Source of the DNA: Deltaproteobacteria bacterium UBA5329
GTDB taxonomy: Bacteria > Desulfobacterota > Syntrophorhabdia > Syntrophorhabdales > Syntrophorhabdaceae
DNA length: 25,688 bases
Direction: 5' to 3'
Assembly: GCA_002408185.1 (NCBI GenBank)
Contig: DHQV01000069.1
Span: 26,202 to 51,889 of the forward strand
Part shown: piece after piece, positions 1 to 9,273 of the stretch
Numbering within the stretch: the first letter of the stretch is position 1
Layout of the letters: each line of letters opens with the position of its first letter
Notes under the pieces: model-generated
The model's input: only the letters and a program-made list of their open reading frames with translations
Databases searched by the model: none
What the model was told of the DNA's origin: nothing
Made by a program: the position numbers and the translations under genes

Positions 1-72
1 GGCCCCGGCAAGAATAAGGAATGCGAAGCCCAAAAAAGGGAAAGCGGGGATCAGCCACAGCATCTCTAACAT
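1..72 (-). CDS. nuoL: NADH-quinone oxidoreductase subunit L, N-terminal fragment
   Basis: Only the first 24 codons lie inside the window; the gene runs off the left edge. The reading frame starts MLEMLWLIPAFPFLGF, a hydrophobic opening typical of the proton-pumping antiporter-like subunit NuoL. Two in-frame ATG codons are possible, at 72 and at 63; the first has a GGTGAG a few bases upstream. It follows nuoK by 14 bases on the same strand, which is the standard place of nuoL in nuo operons. Identity rests mostly on this position, since the fragment is too short to show a family motif. Confidence 0.75.
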   Translation of the reverse strand, partial: MLEMLWLIPAFPFLGFAFLILAGA

Positions 73-86
73 AGGTTTCTCACCAT

Positions 87-398
87 CTACCCTTTCATCT
101 GTGCCGCACGGCCTGTATCGAGAGTCTTGTGCATACCGTGAAATCTCAAGAGGAGAGCGAGCCCTATCGCCACCTCGGCGGCCGCGACGGCAAGGATAAG
201 GATGAACATGACCTGTCCGTCCGCCGAGGCCCACTTTGCACCTGCCACAATAAAGGCAAACCCTGTGGCATTAAGCATGATCTCCATCGACAGGAGAATA
301 AAGATCAGGTTGCGGCGCATGAGGACTCCGGTGAGGCCGATGGCAAAAATCAGCCCCGCCAGGGCCATCCCATAGTTGAGCGCCTCGGCATCATTCAT
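87..398 (-). CDS. nuoK: NADH-quinone oxidoreductase subunit K
   Basis: Small membrane subunit of complex I (about 103 residues, normal for the family), with three predicted membrane helices. It forms part of the proton-translocating arm next to NuoJ and NuoN. The segment around LIFILLSMEIMLNATGF matches the conserved NuoK helix with its buried glutamate. Start choice: an ATG at 404 lies one base after GAGGAGG, too close to be used, whereas the ATG at 398 sits 6 bases after GGAGG and forms ATGAATGA across the nuoJ stop. I therefore prefer 398; a start at 404 adds only two residues. It is translationally coupled to nuoJ. Confidence 0.93.
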   Translation of the reverse strand: MNDAEALNYGMALAGLIFAIGLTGVLMRRNLIFILLSMEIMLNATGFAFIVAGAKWASADGQVMFILILAVAAAEVAIGLALLLRFHGMHKTLDTGRAAQMKG

Positions 399-912
399 GG
401 CCATCCTCCTCTTTCCCCGCCGCCGATCCTATCCGGTGCGCCAGGTGGTAGGCCCCGACGAGCCCGGCAAGAAGCGCCATCGATGCCAGTTCGACCGCGA
501 GCGCGTACGGTCCGAAAAGGCTGATGCTTACCTTTTTCGGCCCGACCATGGTCAGTGGATATGTGCCCGCAGGTGTCGACCACAAAACGTAGAAAACCTC
601 GATGACAAGGACAAGGGCGAGCAGGGCCGGGCCGATGAAGGCCCCGATCCTGAAAATGCCCTTCTCCTCGTACCACATACCTTTTACGTTGAGCATCATG
701 ACCACGAAGACGAAAAGGACCATGATGGCTCCGGCATAGATGATAACCTCCAGCACCGCCGCGAAAGGCGCGCCCAGCAGAAAGAAAACTAACCCGAGGC
801 CGATAAACGAAACGATAAGGTACAGGAGCGCATGGATCGCATTGCGCTGAAAGATCGCGATTCCTGCCGATACGGCGGCCATGGTGCCTGCAATGAAAAA
901 TAATGTGTTCAT
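391..912 (-). CDS. nuoJ: NADH-quinone oxidoreductase subunit J
   Basis: Membrane subunit J of complex I, 173 residues, with about five hydrophobic helices. It opens with MNTLFFIAGTMAAVSAGIAI and contains the conserved segment with ALLYLIVSFIGLGLVFFLLGA, followed by EVIIYAGAIMVLFVFVVMML, the helix that carries the family's characteristic pi-bulge region. It lies at the junction between the quinone-proximal and antiporter modules. A GAGG overlapping the nuoI stop region lies 5 bases before the ATG. Its 3' end overlaps nuoK. The final residues are short and charged, as in E. coli NuoJ. Confidence 0.95.
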   Translation of the reverse strand: MNTLFFIAGTMAAVSAGIAIFQRNAIHALLYLIVSFIGLGLVFFLLGAPFAAVLEVIIYAGAIMVLFVFVVMMLNVKGMWYEEKGIFRIGAFIGPALLALVLVIEVFYVLWSTPAGTYPLTMVGPKKVSISLFGPYALAVELASMALLAGLVGAYHLAHRIGSAAGKEEDGHE

Positions 913-919
913 AAAAACC

Positions 920-1435
920 TCATGGCATAAGGGTCCTCACGTCCACGGGCGGTAATTCCTCATCACCTTCGCCTTTTCCTTTTCCCTTCACAGCCAGCCC
1001 CGAAATCCGATAAAAATCATAATCCGGGTATTTTCCCGGTCCATCGATGAGCAGGTCTTCTTTCTCGTACACGAGATTCATCCTCACATATTCACTCATT
1101 TCAAAGTCTGTGGTCAGTTGGATGGCCAGGGTGGGGCATGCCTCTTCGCAAAATCCACAAAAGATGCAGCGGGAGAAATTGATCCGGAAAAATTCGGGGT
1201 ACCGCCTGCCGTATTCGTCTTCGGCGGCCTGAAGCGAGATGCAGCTGACCGGGCATGCAACGGAACACAGATAGCAGGCGACACACCTTTCTTTACCGTC
1301 GGGACTGCGGGAAAGGATGATGCGGCCCCTCCACCGGGGAGGGATGCGTCTTTTTTCCTCGGGGTAAAGTACCGTCTCCCGTCTCCTGAAGGTGTGGAGG
1401 AGGATAAGCCACAATGTCTTGAGAATGCTCAGCAT
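920..1435 (-). CDS. nuoI: NADH-quinone oxidoreductase subunit I (2x[4Fe-4S])
   Basis: Peripheral-arm iron-sulfur subunit of 171 residues that passes electrons from NuoG toward NuoB. Two classic ferredoxin motifs are visible: Cys51-x2-Cys54-x2-Cys57-x3-Cys61 and Cys90-x2-Cys93-x2-Cys96-x3-Cys100, which bind clusters N6a and N6b. The N-terminal amphipathic and hydrophobic stretch (residues 1-17) anchors it on the membrane arm. Segments such as YPEFFRINFSRCIFCG and LVYEKEDLLI are nearly identical to the E. coli protein as I remember it, supporting an E. coli-type complex. AGGAG lies 5 bases before the ATG, and the nuoH stop is embedded in this Shine-Dalgarno region. Confidence 0.97.
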   Translation of the reverse strand: MLSILKTLWLILLHTFRRRETVLYPEEKRRIPPRWRGRIILSRSPDGKERCVACYLCSVACPVSCISLQAAEDEYGRRYPEFFRINFSRCIFCGFCEEACPTLAIQLTTDFEMSEYVRMNLVYEKEDLLIDGPGKYPDYDFYRISGLAVKGKGKGEGDEELPPVDVRTLMP

Positions 1436-1443
1436 AGGTTCTC

Positions 1444-2400
1444 CTAATATCCCGATGCCAGGATGATGCTTCCCGTCACGACTAGATTGAGAATTGCAAG
1501 CGGTAGCATGATCTTCCAGCCGAGGGCCATAAGCCGGTCGTAACGGGGCCGCGGCAAGGAAGCTCGTAGGAGAATGAACCCGCAGATGAACACGAAGGTC
1601 TTGATGATAAACCAGGCAAGGGGCGGCAATACCGGTCCCAGCCAGCCGCCGAAGAAAAAAGTGGTTATGAGCGACGATATGAGGATCACGTTGAGGTATT
1701 CACCCACGAAGAACATTCCGAACTTCAATCCCGAATACTCGGTATGGTATCCTGCGACAAGCTCGTTCTCCGCCTCCGGGAGGTCGAATGGGATCCTGTG
1801 CGTGAGGGCGATCCCGGCGATCACGAACACGACAAGCCCGAAGAACTGGGGTATGCAGAACCAGAGCGGCCTCTGCGCCTCGACGATATCGAGGATATTG
1901 AAAGAACCGGTGAGCGCCACAACGCCCATCAGGGAAAGTCCCATGAAGACCTCGTAGCTGACCATCTGCGCCGTTGCCCTTAAGGCCCCGAGCAAAGAAT
2001 ATCTGTTTCCGGATGACCAGCCCGCGAGGACGGGACTGTATGCATTGAGAGCTATCATGGATATAAAGAAAAGGAGGTCGATATTCAGACTGGCCACCGA
2101 TATCCCCGGCGCAAACGAGACGATCGCAAATGCGCTGAGGATCGTCACCATGGTGATCGCGGGCGAGATAACGAAGACGGCCCTATCGGCGAACGGGGGG
2201 ACCCAGTCCTCCTTGGTGAGCATCTTGATCATATCGGCTATGACCTGCGCGAGCCCGAAAGGGCCCACCCGGTTCGGGCCGTACCTGTCCTGCCACAGGG
2301 CCAGAAGTCTGCGTTCCAGCCAGATGAGCCATGCAGAGACGATAAGAAGGATGAGGAGGATAGCGAGCGGCATGATGAAAGAAGACAGGTTCACGGTCAT
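1444..2400 (-). CDS. nuoH: NADH-quinone oxidoreductase subunit H
   Basis: Membrane subunit H of complex I, 318 residues, close to the E. coli length of 325, with about eight helices. It helps form the quinone-binding cavity at the membrane surface. The conserved segments are visible: WLERRLLALWQDRYGPNRVG near residues 27-46, and the acidic loop FDLPEAENELVAGYHTEYSG, which lines the quinone entry tunnel. The start codon overlaps the nuoG stop as ATGA (2397-2400), so translation is probably coupled. No unusual residues were noticed. Confidence 0.97.
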   Translation of the reverse strand: MTVNLSSFIMPLAILLILLIVSAWLIWLERRLLALWQDRYGPNRVGPFGLAQVIADMIKMLTKEDWVPPFADRAVFVISPAITMVTILSAFAIVSFAPGISVASLNIDLLFFISMIALNAYSPVLAGWSSGNRYSLLGALRATAQMVSYEVFMGLSLMGVVALTGSFNILDIVEAQRPLWFCIPQFFGLVVFVIAGIALTHRIPFDLPEAENELVAGYHTEYSGLKFGMFFVGEYLNVILISSLITTFFFGGWLGPVLPPLAWFIIKTFVFICGFILLRASLPRPRYDRLMALGWKIMLPLAILNLVVTGSIILASGY

Positions 2401-5108
2401 GAGGTCACCTTTGTCACATCGACCCTTCCGCCGGTAATTCCTGCACCTGTCCCGGGCAATCCGGAAGGTACCCCTACGATGCCCTCGGGAAGGCCTGCAC
2501 GCAGAACAACCGGTCCACGCCAGCGCCCAGCGATCTCGACCTCATCTCCGTTGGACAGGCCGAGGCGACTGGCATCGCGAGGATTGAGCGCCACGTAGGG
2601 GCAGGGCGCCCGGCCCGCGACGGACGACGAGAACATGCTCAGCTCTTCGGAACCGAAAATATGGTAAAGCGGCACCGGCACGAGCGATCCTGAAGGCGCT
2701 AAAACTTCCGGAATACTTTGTCGGTAAACCGGCTCTTCGCCTGTATTGGGCTCGATAACCATGCATCCCGGATCGCCCCCCACAAGATCGCTTCCCACTT
2801 CGGACTGGAACTTATTGAGGGCCTGGACCGAATTCCACCGCGGGGCCCAGAAACGCGGGATGAGCGAGGAAGGAGGCTTGCCGCCATATCCTTCCATGGA
2901 GAAAGCGAACGGGGAGTCGGGGTCATCAGGTGGTTTGGGTTCATGGACCGTCGTATCGGCATGAATGGATGTGCGTCCGCTCACCCGGTGCGTCTCGCGG
3001 GGGACCTTGAGGCCCTTTATCCGAAAGGCCCCCGGAGGTGCACTGTCGATCACAGGCTGCAATTCTGGGAATTCACCTGCAATGGCGGCGATGATGTCGT
3101 CGAGATACCGCCACGATGCACCGCGAAGGGTCCCCCTCACTGTCATTGCGTCACGCATCCACTGCCAGGAGGGCCTTATGTCGCCCTGGGGGGCATATAC
3201 CTGGAAAAAGCGCTGGGCTCGACCCTCACTGCTCACAAGGGTCCCCGTGGTTTCCGCGAATGTGCCCACAGGCAGGACGAGATCGGCAAGGGATGCCGTG
3301 CCATGCATCAGGTGATCGAGAAGGACAACGTGTTTGCATGCATTGAGACATGCTATTATCCGGTCCTTATCCGTTCTGCGAAAGAGGTCGTTCTCCAGGA
3401 TGACCAACGTGTCGGCGGCGCCCCTCTCCACTGCCGCGAGCGCACTGTCAACAGCCTGGGAGGCCATAAAGGCGAGGCCAAGACTGTTGCATTCTGGGAC
3501 CGTGAAAGAAAGCCTGGCATTCCTGTTGTTTTTTCTTAGGGCCCAGGCGATATTGGCGGCAGCATCGATGACATATCCGCTTCCTGTGCCAGGGCCCGAG
3601 ATTATGAGCGGGTCCCGCGCCTGTCCCAATGATCGCGCGATAGTACGGGCAATATCCGTCCTGTCACCGTCCATGCCCGCCACCGACGGGCAGTCCTCGT
3701 CGAGGAAATGGGCCACGACAAAACCCAGGCGGGCTATGTCGTCGGGTGTACCCTTAAATACCAGTTCGGCACTTTCGTCGAGCCAGGTATCATGGGCCGT
3801 GATCAGGAAGAAAGGCCCCTTAACTTGCTGGGCCGCCTCGCGGGCCGCCCTGTCCTCCCAGCGGGGGATATGAAGCGCATCCGCGCGCGCCATCGGCGCG
3901 TTCCGGCATGCCTGGAGGATATTGAGAGCAAGTATGGGGGCCGTATTCGTCACATCTTCTCCCAGGACGAGGACTGCATCGCAGGTTGCGACCTTGCCGA
4001 GAGGTATCGCAGGCACAGGACCGATCTTCATAATGTCTATCTGCCGCTGGATAAGGGCAAGCTCGGTATCCGCCATGCCCGCAAAAAAATGTTCGGGACC
4101 GACGAGGGCCCGCAGGGCAAAATTCGCCTCCAGTGATGCCCTGGGCGAACCTACACCCACAACGCGACCTTTGCGTGACAGGATATCGGCAAAAAGCGCG
4201 CGGGCCTCCTCGCTTCTCAATGGTTTGTGATGTTCTCCCCGCCCGTCCCTGCGCAATGGCTGCCGAACCCTTGAGGGGCTGTTCACGAATTCGTAGCCGT
4301 AGCGCCCGCGATCGCACAGGAAATACCCGTTGACGCTGCCATTGAAGCGATTACGTATGCGCCGCAATTCACCGCCTCTCTCGCCGGGGATGATGTTGCA
4401 CCCGAGGCCACAGTGAACACAAACGGACGGCGCGGTTTGCAGGTCCCACTTGCGGACGAAATGCCTCTTCCCCGTCTTGTCGGTGAATACGCCGGTGGGG
4501 CATATCTCGACAAGGTTGCCGGCAAAGATGTTCTGAAGTACCCCGTCTTCGTGGCGCCCGAAATAGACGCTGTCGTGGATCCCAAAGACATCGAGATCGC
4601 GGCCGTGGGCATAGTCACGGTAAAAGCGCACGCAGCGGTAGCACTGGATGCACCGGTTCATCTCGTGATTGACAAAGGGGCCCAGGTCCTGGTTCCGGTA
4701 GGTCCTTTTCCTGAACCGGGTCCTCCTGTACGTATGGCCCGTCATTACGGTCATATCCTGGAGATGACACTCACCGCCTTCATCGCACACAGGGCAATCA
4801 TGGGGATGGTTGAGCATCAACCACTCTATGTTCCGGGCCCGGAATTTTCTCACATCAGGGTCTTCGATAGATACGATCATTCCGTCCGTCACCGGCGTCA
4901 TGCAGGACATGGCGATCCTGCCGCGTGTGTCCTTCTCGTCCCTGTAGAGCTTGACCGCGCACTGGCGGCATGCGCCGACGGATTCGAGCGCCGGGTGCCA
5001 GCAAAAATAGGGCACGTTGAAGCCCAAAGAGAGACAGGCCCGGAGCAGGCTTTGTCCGGCCGTGACCGAATAAGCATTACCGTCGATATGGATCGATGCC
5101 GTTGTCAT
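2397..5108 (-). CDS. nuoG: NADH-quinone oxidoreductase subunit G
   Basis: Large iron-sulfur subunit of the peripheral arm, 903 residues (E. coli about 908). Residues 1-70 form a [2Fe-2S] ferredoxin domain with Cys36, Cys47, Cys50 and Cys69 (N1b). His101, Cys105, Cys108 and Cys114 form the His-Cys3 cluster N5. Cys153, Cys156, Cys159 and Cys203 form N4. A further Cys4 set, Cys230, Cys233, Cys237 and Cys265, matches the N7 site found only in some bacterial complexes, including E. coli. The rest is a degenerate molybdopterin-oxidoreductase domain ending in a molydopterin-dinucleotide-binding-like fold. Start and stop overlap nuoF and nuoH by ATGA. Confidence 0.97.
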   Translation of the reverse strand: MTTASIHIDGNAYSVTAGQSLLRACLSLGFNVPYFCWHPALESVGACRQCAVKLYRDEKDTRGRIAMSCMTPVTDGMIVSIEDPDVRKFRARNIEWLMLNHPHDCPVCDEGGECHLQDMTVMTGHTYRRTRFRKRTYRNQDLGPFVNHEMNRCIQCYRCVRFYRDYAHGRDLDVFGIHDSVYFGRHEDGVLQNIFAGNLVEICPTGVFTDKTGKRHFVRKWDLQTAPSVCVHCGLGCNIIPGERGGELRRIRNRFNGSVNGYFLCDRGRYGYEFVNSPSRVRQPLRRDGRGEHHKPLRSEEARALFADILSRKGRVVGVGSPRASLEANFALRALVGPEHFFAGMADTELALIQRQIDIMKIGPVPAIPLGKVATCDAVLVLGEDVTNTAPILALNILQACRNAPMARADALHIPRWEDRAAREAAQQVKGPFFLITAHDTWLDESAELVFKGTPDDIARLGFVVAHFLDEDCPSVAGMDGDRTDIARTIARSLGQARDPLIISGPGTGSGYVIDAAANIAWALRKNNRNARLSFTVPECNSLGLAFMASQAVDSALAAVERGAADTLVILENDLFRRTDKDRIIACLNACKHVVLLDHLMHGTASLADLVLPVGTFAETTGTLVSSEGRAQRFFQVYAPQGDIRPSWQWMRDAMTVRGTLRGASWRYLDDIIAAIAGEFPELQPVIDSAPPGAFRIKGLKVPRETHRVSGRTSIHADTTVHEPKPPDDPDSPFAFSMEGYGGKPPSSLIPRFWAPRWNSVQALNKFQSEVGSDLVGGDPGCMVIEPNTGEEPVYRQSIPEVLAPSGSLVPVPLYHIFGSEELSMFSSSVAGRAPCPYVALNPRDASRLGLSNGDEVEIAGRWRGPVVLRAGLPEGIVGVPSGLPGTGAGITGGRVDVTKVTS

Positions 5109-6403
5109 TTGTACGGGCAGCGCCCCTCCTCGATATGCTGTTCAAAATCCGCCCTGAAGAACTTGAGTGCGCTTTGCAGCGGCTCCATGGCCCCCGGCGC
5201 ATGAACACAGAAAGTGTTCCCCGGGCGCAGGAGCCTGGTGTGTTCCTCGAGTATCTCTATATCTTCGTGATGTCCCTGGCCGTTCTCGATCGCCCGGAGC
5301 ATCTTTTCTACCCAGGGCAGGCCTTCCCGGCACGGCGTGCACCATCCGCACGACTCACGCGAGAAGAACCGTTCGAGGTTATGGACCATGCCGACGGGGC
5401 AGGTCTTATCGTCGAGAATGATCATGGTGCCCGTCCCGAGGCGGCTGCCTGCCTTCTGGACAGAGTCGTAATCCATCGCGGTATCCAGGTGCTCTTCCAG
5501 CAGGAAATCGGTGGATGCACCGCCCGGTATGATGCCCTTGAGCTTGAGGCCTTCCTTAATTCCGCCTGCGTGGTCGTACAGGAGTTCCCGCATTGTAATG
5601 CCCATGGGGAGTTCCCATGCGCCGGGGTTTTTCACTTTGCCGCTCACGGCGTACATCTTCGTGCCGCCATCTGCGCTCAGGCTTAAAGCCCTGTACCAGT
5701 CGGCCCCGTTCCTGATTATGTGGGGAACGTTCGACAGGGTCTCCGCATTATTGACGACCGCCGGCCGGCCCCACAGTCCGCATACCTGGGGAAAAGGCGG
5801 CCTTCCCCTCGGTATGGCCCGTTTTCCCTCGATCGAATTGAGTAGTGCTGTCTCCTCTCCGCAGATATACCGCCCCGCGCTGATATGGAGATATATGTCG
5901 AGACTGTATCCCGAATTGAGGATGTTATGTCCCAGATACCCCGCCCCGTATGCCTCTTCGATCGCACGTTTCAGCCTTTGTGCGGACCGTCCGTATGCCC
6001 ATCGCAGAAAGATGTAGCCCCGGTCCGACTGCGTGGCATACCCTGCGATAATAAGGCCCTCGACAAGCTGATGGGGGTTCCCCTCCATGAGGATCCTGTC
6101 CTTGAACGCACCCGGCTCCATTTCGTCCGAATTGGAAATGACATACCGGTGCGGGGCGGAACCGTCGTCGGGCGGCACGGCGCTCCATTTCATCCCGGTG
6201 GGAAACCCCGCGCCTCCCCTGCCACGAAGGTTGGATGCCGTGACCTCCTCGATCACATCATGGGGAGACATGTCCCTGAGTGCTTTGCCCAGGCCTTCGT
6301 AGCCGCCGGACATTTCATATTCCTTTATGCCGAGCGGCTCGCCGTCACTGCGCATCGCTCGGGTTAGGGGTTTTTTCCTGCTTCTTTCCTGCGTACTCAT
6401 CAC
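5105..6403 (-). CDS. nuoF: NADH-quinone oxidoreductase subunit F (NADH/FMN binding)
   Basis: Catalytic NADH dehydrogenase subunit of about 432 residues that oxidises NADH through FMN. The FMN/NADH glycine-rich loop GRGGAGFPTGMKW occupies residues 61-73, the second signature AGRYICGEETALLNSIEG lies near 166-183, and the N3 [4Fe-4S] cluster is given by Cys352, Cys355, Cys358 and Cys399 (ESCGWCTPCREG plus the later TFCVHAPGA). The first codon at 6403 is GTG, followed at once by ATG at 6400. AAGGAG lies 5 bases before the GTG and 8 before the ATG, so either may be used; the difference is one residue. It overlaps the nuoE stop. Confidence 0.97.
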   Translation of the reverse strand: MMSTQERSRKKPLTRAMRSDGEPLGIKEYEMSGGYEGLGKALRDMSPHDVIEEVTASNLRGRGGAGFPTGMKWSAVPPDDGSAPHRYVISNSDEMEPGAFKDRILMEGNPHQLVEGLIIAGYATQSDRGYIFLRWAYGRSAQRLKRAIEEAYGAGYLGHNILNSGYSLDIYLHISAGRYICGEETALLNSIEGKRAIPRGRPPFPQVCGLWGRPAVVNNAETLSNVPHIIRNGADWYRALSLSADGGTKMYAVSGKVKNPGAWELPMGITMRELLYDHAGGIKEGLKLKGIIPGGASTDFLLEEHLDTAMDYDSVQKAGSRLGTGTMIILDDKTCPVGMVHNLERFFSRESCGWCTPCREGLPWVEKMLRAIENGQGHHEDIEILEEHTRLLRPGNTFCVHAPGAMEPLQSALKFFRADFEQHIEEGRCPYK

Positions 6404-6864
6404 CTGTGCTCCTTCAGTATCTCGTCTATCTTTTCCTTGCTGAGGTCACCATAAAGAGTGCTGTCGATCATGATCGCCGGTGCATGGTCGCAGGCCCCTA
6501 TGCAGCTTACGGGCAGGAGTGTGAACGAGCCGTCTTCGGTCGTCTCTCCCCAATTGATACCGAGGCGCTGCTTCAGGTGTTCGAAGATGCTCTCGTGGCC
6601 CATGACCCAGCAGGTCACGCCGTCACAGACATAGATCACATGTCTGCCGACGGGCTTTCGAAAAATGAATGAGTAGAAAGTGGCGAGACTGTCGAGCTCA
6701 TGCGGTGTCATGTTGAGGAAGGCGGCGATATCGCATAAGGTCTCGTCGGAAATATAGCCGCGCCTACCCTGCACGATCCTCAGCGCCTCCATGGCAATGG
6801 ACGGCGCGTCCTCCGCACCCTCGAGTTCTTTCAATATCTCCATTCTCTCGTCTTCGCTCAACAT
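6400..6864 (-). CDS. nuoE: NADH-quinone oxidoreductase subunit E ([2Fe-2S])
   Basis: Thioredoxin-like [2Fe-2S] subunit (cluster N1a) that pairs with NuoF. The four ligands are seen as Cys-x4-Cys in VCDGVTCWVMG and Cys-x3-Cys in VSCIGACDHAP. The open frame extends to an ATG at 6903 inside nuoCD, but the ATG at 6864 has GGAGG 6 bases upstream and yields a protein beginning MLSEDERMEIL. That start gives 154 residues and lines up with the start of the conserved helical domain in E. coli NuoE, so I prefer it. This leaves 25 bases between nuoCD and nuoE; the longer start would overlap nuoCD. Confidence 0.93.
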   Translation of the reverse strand: MLSEDERMEILKELEGAEDAPSIAMEALRIVQGRRGYISDETLCDIAAFLNMTPHELDSLATFYSFIFRKPVGRHVIYVCDGVTCWVMGHESIFEHLKQRLGINWGETTEDGSFTLLPVSCIGACDHAPAIMIDSTLYGDLSKEKIDEILKEHR

Positions 6865-6889
6865 CTGTCTCCTCCGTACTGTCGCCATT

Positions 6890-8629
6890 TCAGCGGTCAA
6901 CATCGGCGAGCACGTAATCGATGCTGCCGAGTATCGCGATGAGGTCCGAAAGCATGAGCCCCCTGGTCAGGAAAGGCACCACCTGCAAATGCGGGAAAGA
7001 CGGCGTCCGGATCCGTGTCCGGTATGACATCGCGCCGCCGTCGCTTATCAGGTAATACGTATTGTTCCCTTTTGCGCCCTCGGTCCCGAATGCCGCCTCC
7101 CCGGCCGGTATCACCGGCCCCCAGCTCACGCTCAGGAAGTGGTGGATCAGGGTTTCGATATCACACAGAATCCTGTCCTTGCGCGGCGGAGTTGCCAGGG
7201 GATGGTCCGACTTGTATGGGCCGTCCGGCATATGCTTCAAGCACTGTTCGATGATCTTGAGGCTCTGGCGCATCTCCTCGACGCGGATAACGGCGCGGCT
7301 GTAACAATCGCCATCGGGCATGGTGGGTACGTCGAATGCGAATTGATCGTATCCCGAGTACGGGCGCTTCTTCCTGAGGTCCCACTCGAGGCCGCAGGCC
7401 CTCAGGTTCGGGCCAGTCACTCCCCTGTCGATAGCCTCATCCACGGTCAGGACCCCGACGCCCCTCGTGCGGCCCTTGAAAATGCGGTTCTTCAAGACGA
7501 GGCCATCGTATTCCTTGAGCCGGCGGGGCATAGAGGAAATGAAGTCCCGCACCAACCCATCCCACCCTTTCGGAAGGTCTTGCGCCACGCCTCCTATTCG
7601 GAACCATTCGGGGTGCATGCGCCCTCCGCAGATCGCCTCGATGATATGGAAGACACGCTCCCTGTCGTTGAACATGAAGAACACCGGTGACATGGTCCCT
7701 ACGTCCTGCGAGAACGTGCCGTAATAGACAAGGTGATTGGAGATCCTGAAAAGCTCGGCGACCATGATGCGGATCACCTTCGCCCTGTCGGGCACTTCGA
7801 TCCCGGCCAGTGTCTCCACCGCAAGAACATACGGGAAATTGTTCAATGGCCCCGCAAGATAGTCGACGCGGTCCGTGTAGGGGATATAGGTGTGCCACGA
7901 CTGGCGCTCACCCATTTTTTCGGCGCCGCGATGATGAAAGCCGATCTCAGGGGTGGCGTTTACGATCTGTTCGCCGTCGAGTTCCAGGATCATCCTCAAG
8001 AGACCGTGAGTGCCCGGATGATGGGGCCCCATATTGAGGAGCATCACATCTTTGACACCGTCGGGGCTATAGCGCAGTGCGTCTTCTTCCCTTTTGGCCT
8101 TATCGTCGGGCAGGGAAAACGGTCCCATATCGGTCGCCCTGGCCGGGTGGTCCTTGCGGAGCGGATGGCCTGTCCACGTGAGTGGCAGAAGGATGCGCCG
8201 CAGCTCCGGGTGCCCGTCAAAGTGGATCCCGAACATGTCCCAGACTTCGCGCTCATACCAGTTGGCCGCCTGCCAGATGTCAGTGATGCTCCCCGCCCGT
8301 GGGCTCTCACCTGTCAGGGGGACCTTTATCCGAACGTCGCTGTTTCTCTCGTGGGAAAGGAGATGGTAGACGAGTGTGAAAGTTGAGTCCGGCTGGCCCT
8401 GCCTCATCTCCCTGAAGCGCTCGTCAATGGCGGTAAGATCGTAGAGCATCCGGTACGGACCGGCCGTTTCGTGCTTTAAGTATTTGAGGACATCCTTTAC
8501 CCGGTCATTTGCCACCCAAACGGTGGGAATGCCGTCCCGGGCAGGTTGTTGCGCCATGATGCCATCACCGAAACGGTCGCGTATCTCCTGCACAACATCC
8601 TTCCTTTCTGATATGTCAGCGGTATTCAT
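6890..8629 (-). CDS. nuoCD: NADH-quinone oxidoreductase, fused subunits C and D
   Basis: A 579-residue fusion of NuoC and NuoD, the arrangement of E. coli complex I. The NuoC part covers roughly residues 1-190 and shows its signature YEREVWDMFGI followed by LRRILLP and GHPLRKD. The NuoD part follows, with GPHHPGTHGLLR, IGFHHRGAEKMGERQSWH and the terminal DLIAILGSIDYVLADVDR. NuoD is the hydrogenase-like subunit that forms the quinone-binding site with NuoB and NuoH. The length and the very high resemblance to the E. coli fusion argue for no truncation. The start overlaps the nuoB stop as ATGA. Confidence 0.97.
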   Translation of the reverse strand: MNTADISERKDVVQEIRDRFGDGIMAQQPARDGIPTVWVANDRVKDVLKYLKHETAGPYRMLYDLTAIDERFREMRQGQPDSTFTLVYHLLSHERNSDVRIKVPLTGESPRAGSITDIWQAANWYEREVWDMFGIHFDGHPELRRILLPLTWTGHPLRKDHPARATDMGPFSLPDDKAKREEDALRYSPDGVKDVMLLNMGPHHPGTHGLLRMILELDGEQIVNATPEIGFHHRGAEKMGERQSWHTYIPYTDRVDYLAGPLNNFPYVLAVETLAGIEVPDRAKVIRIMVAELFRISNHLVYYGTFSQDVGTMSPVFFMFNDRERVFHIIEAICGGRMHPEWFRIGGVAQDLPKGWDGLVRDFISSMPRRLKEYDGLVLKNRIFKGRTRGVGVLTVDEAIDRGVTGPNLRACGLEWDLRKKRPYSGYDQFAFDVPTMPDGDCYSRAVIRVEEMRQSLKIIEQCLKHMPDGPYKSDHPLATPPRKDRILCDIETLIHHFLSVSWGPVIPAGEAAFGTEGAKGNNTYYLISDGGAMSYRTRIRTPSFPHLQVVPFLTRGLMLSDLIAILGSIDYVLADVDR

Positions 8630-9261
8630 AGCGCCTCGTCAGGGGATGGCATCATGGTTGCCTTTTGTCTGAGTGGCCTTTTCAGGTCCCGCATCGATGG
8701 TTTTTCAATCCCGGTCACTTCCTGGGGACCGGCGGCCCATGACAGGGGGCGCACCTGTGAGGCGATCATCCTTTGGAGGAGTAAAAGGCCCTCCATGAAG
8801 GCATCCGGGCTCGGGGGGCAACCGGGCACGTACACATCGACGGGCAATATCTTGTCGACGCCCTGGACCACGCTGTAAATGTCATACATGCCGCCCGAGT
8901 TTGCGCATGATCCCATCGATATCACCCAGCGCGGCTCCATCATCTGATCGTAAAGCCTCCTGATCGCGGGCGCTACCTTGATGAACACGGTGCCTGCAAT
9001 GATCATCAGGTCCGCTTCACGGGGGGATGCACGGATGACCTCGGCGCCGAAGCGCGCTATGTCGTATCGGCTCGTAAGGCTAACCGCCATCTCGACGTAA
9101 CAGCACGAAAGACCGAAATTGAATGGCCATATCGAGTTCTTCCTGCCCCAAGCAACCAAGTCCTCGAGCCGGGAAAGGACGATGTTTTTGCCGACGGCCT
9201 CGTCCATGGAGCCCGCTGTCGTAATGCCGGGCGAGAGACCTTGCCGCAGTGACTTTTTCAT
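8626..9261 (-). CDS. nuoB: NADH-quinone oxidoreductase subunit B (cluster N2)
   Basis: Subunit carrying the terminal [4Fe-4S] cluster N2, the direct electron donor to quinone. All four ligands are present, including the unusual adjacent cysteine pair: Cys53-Cys54 in LSCCYVEM, Cys119 in SMGSCANSGGMY and Cys148 in VPGCPPSPDAF. The protein has 211 residues, with a longer N-terminus and C-terminus than the minimal family core. It lies 12 bases downstream of nuoA; the ribosome site before its ATG is weak (AAGAG), so translation may rely on coupling to nuoA. Confidence 0.97.
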   Translation of the reverse strand: MKKSLRQGLSPGITTAGSMDEAVGKNIVLSRLEDLVAWGRKNSIWPFNFGLSCCYVEMAVSLTSRYDIARFGAEVIRASPREADLMIIAGTVFIKVAPAIRRLYDQMMEPRWVISMGSCANSGGMYDIYSVVQGVDKILPVDVYVPGCPPSPDAFMEGLLLLQRMIASQVRPLSWAAGPQEVTGIEKPSMRDLKRPLRQKATMMPSPDEAL

Positions 9262-9273
9262 GGCACGCTCTTT

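Noticed and set aside
2718..3539. 273-codon open frame on the plus strand, antisense to nuoG
   Set aside because: It lies wholly inside the conserved nuoG coding sequence, has no family resemblance, and is of the kind expected opposite GC-rich genes.
4413..5204. 263-codon open frame antisense to the 5' part of nuoG
   Set aside because: It covers the cysteine-cluster region of nuoG on the opposite strand, so the conserved protein explains the sequence.
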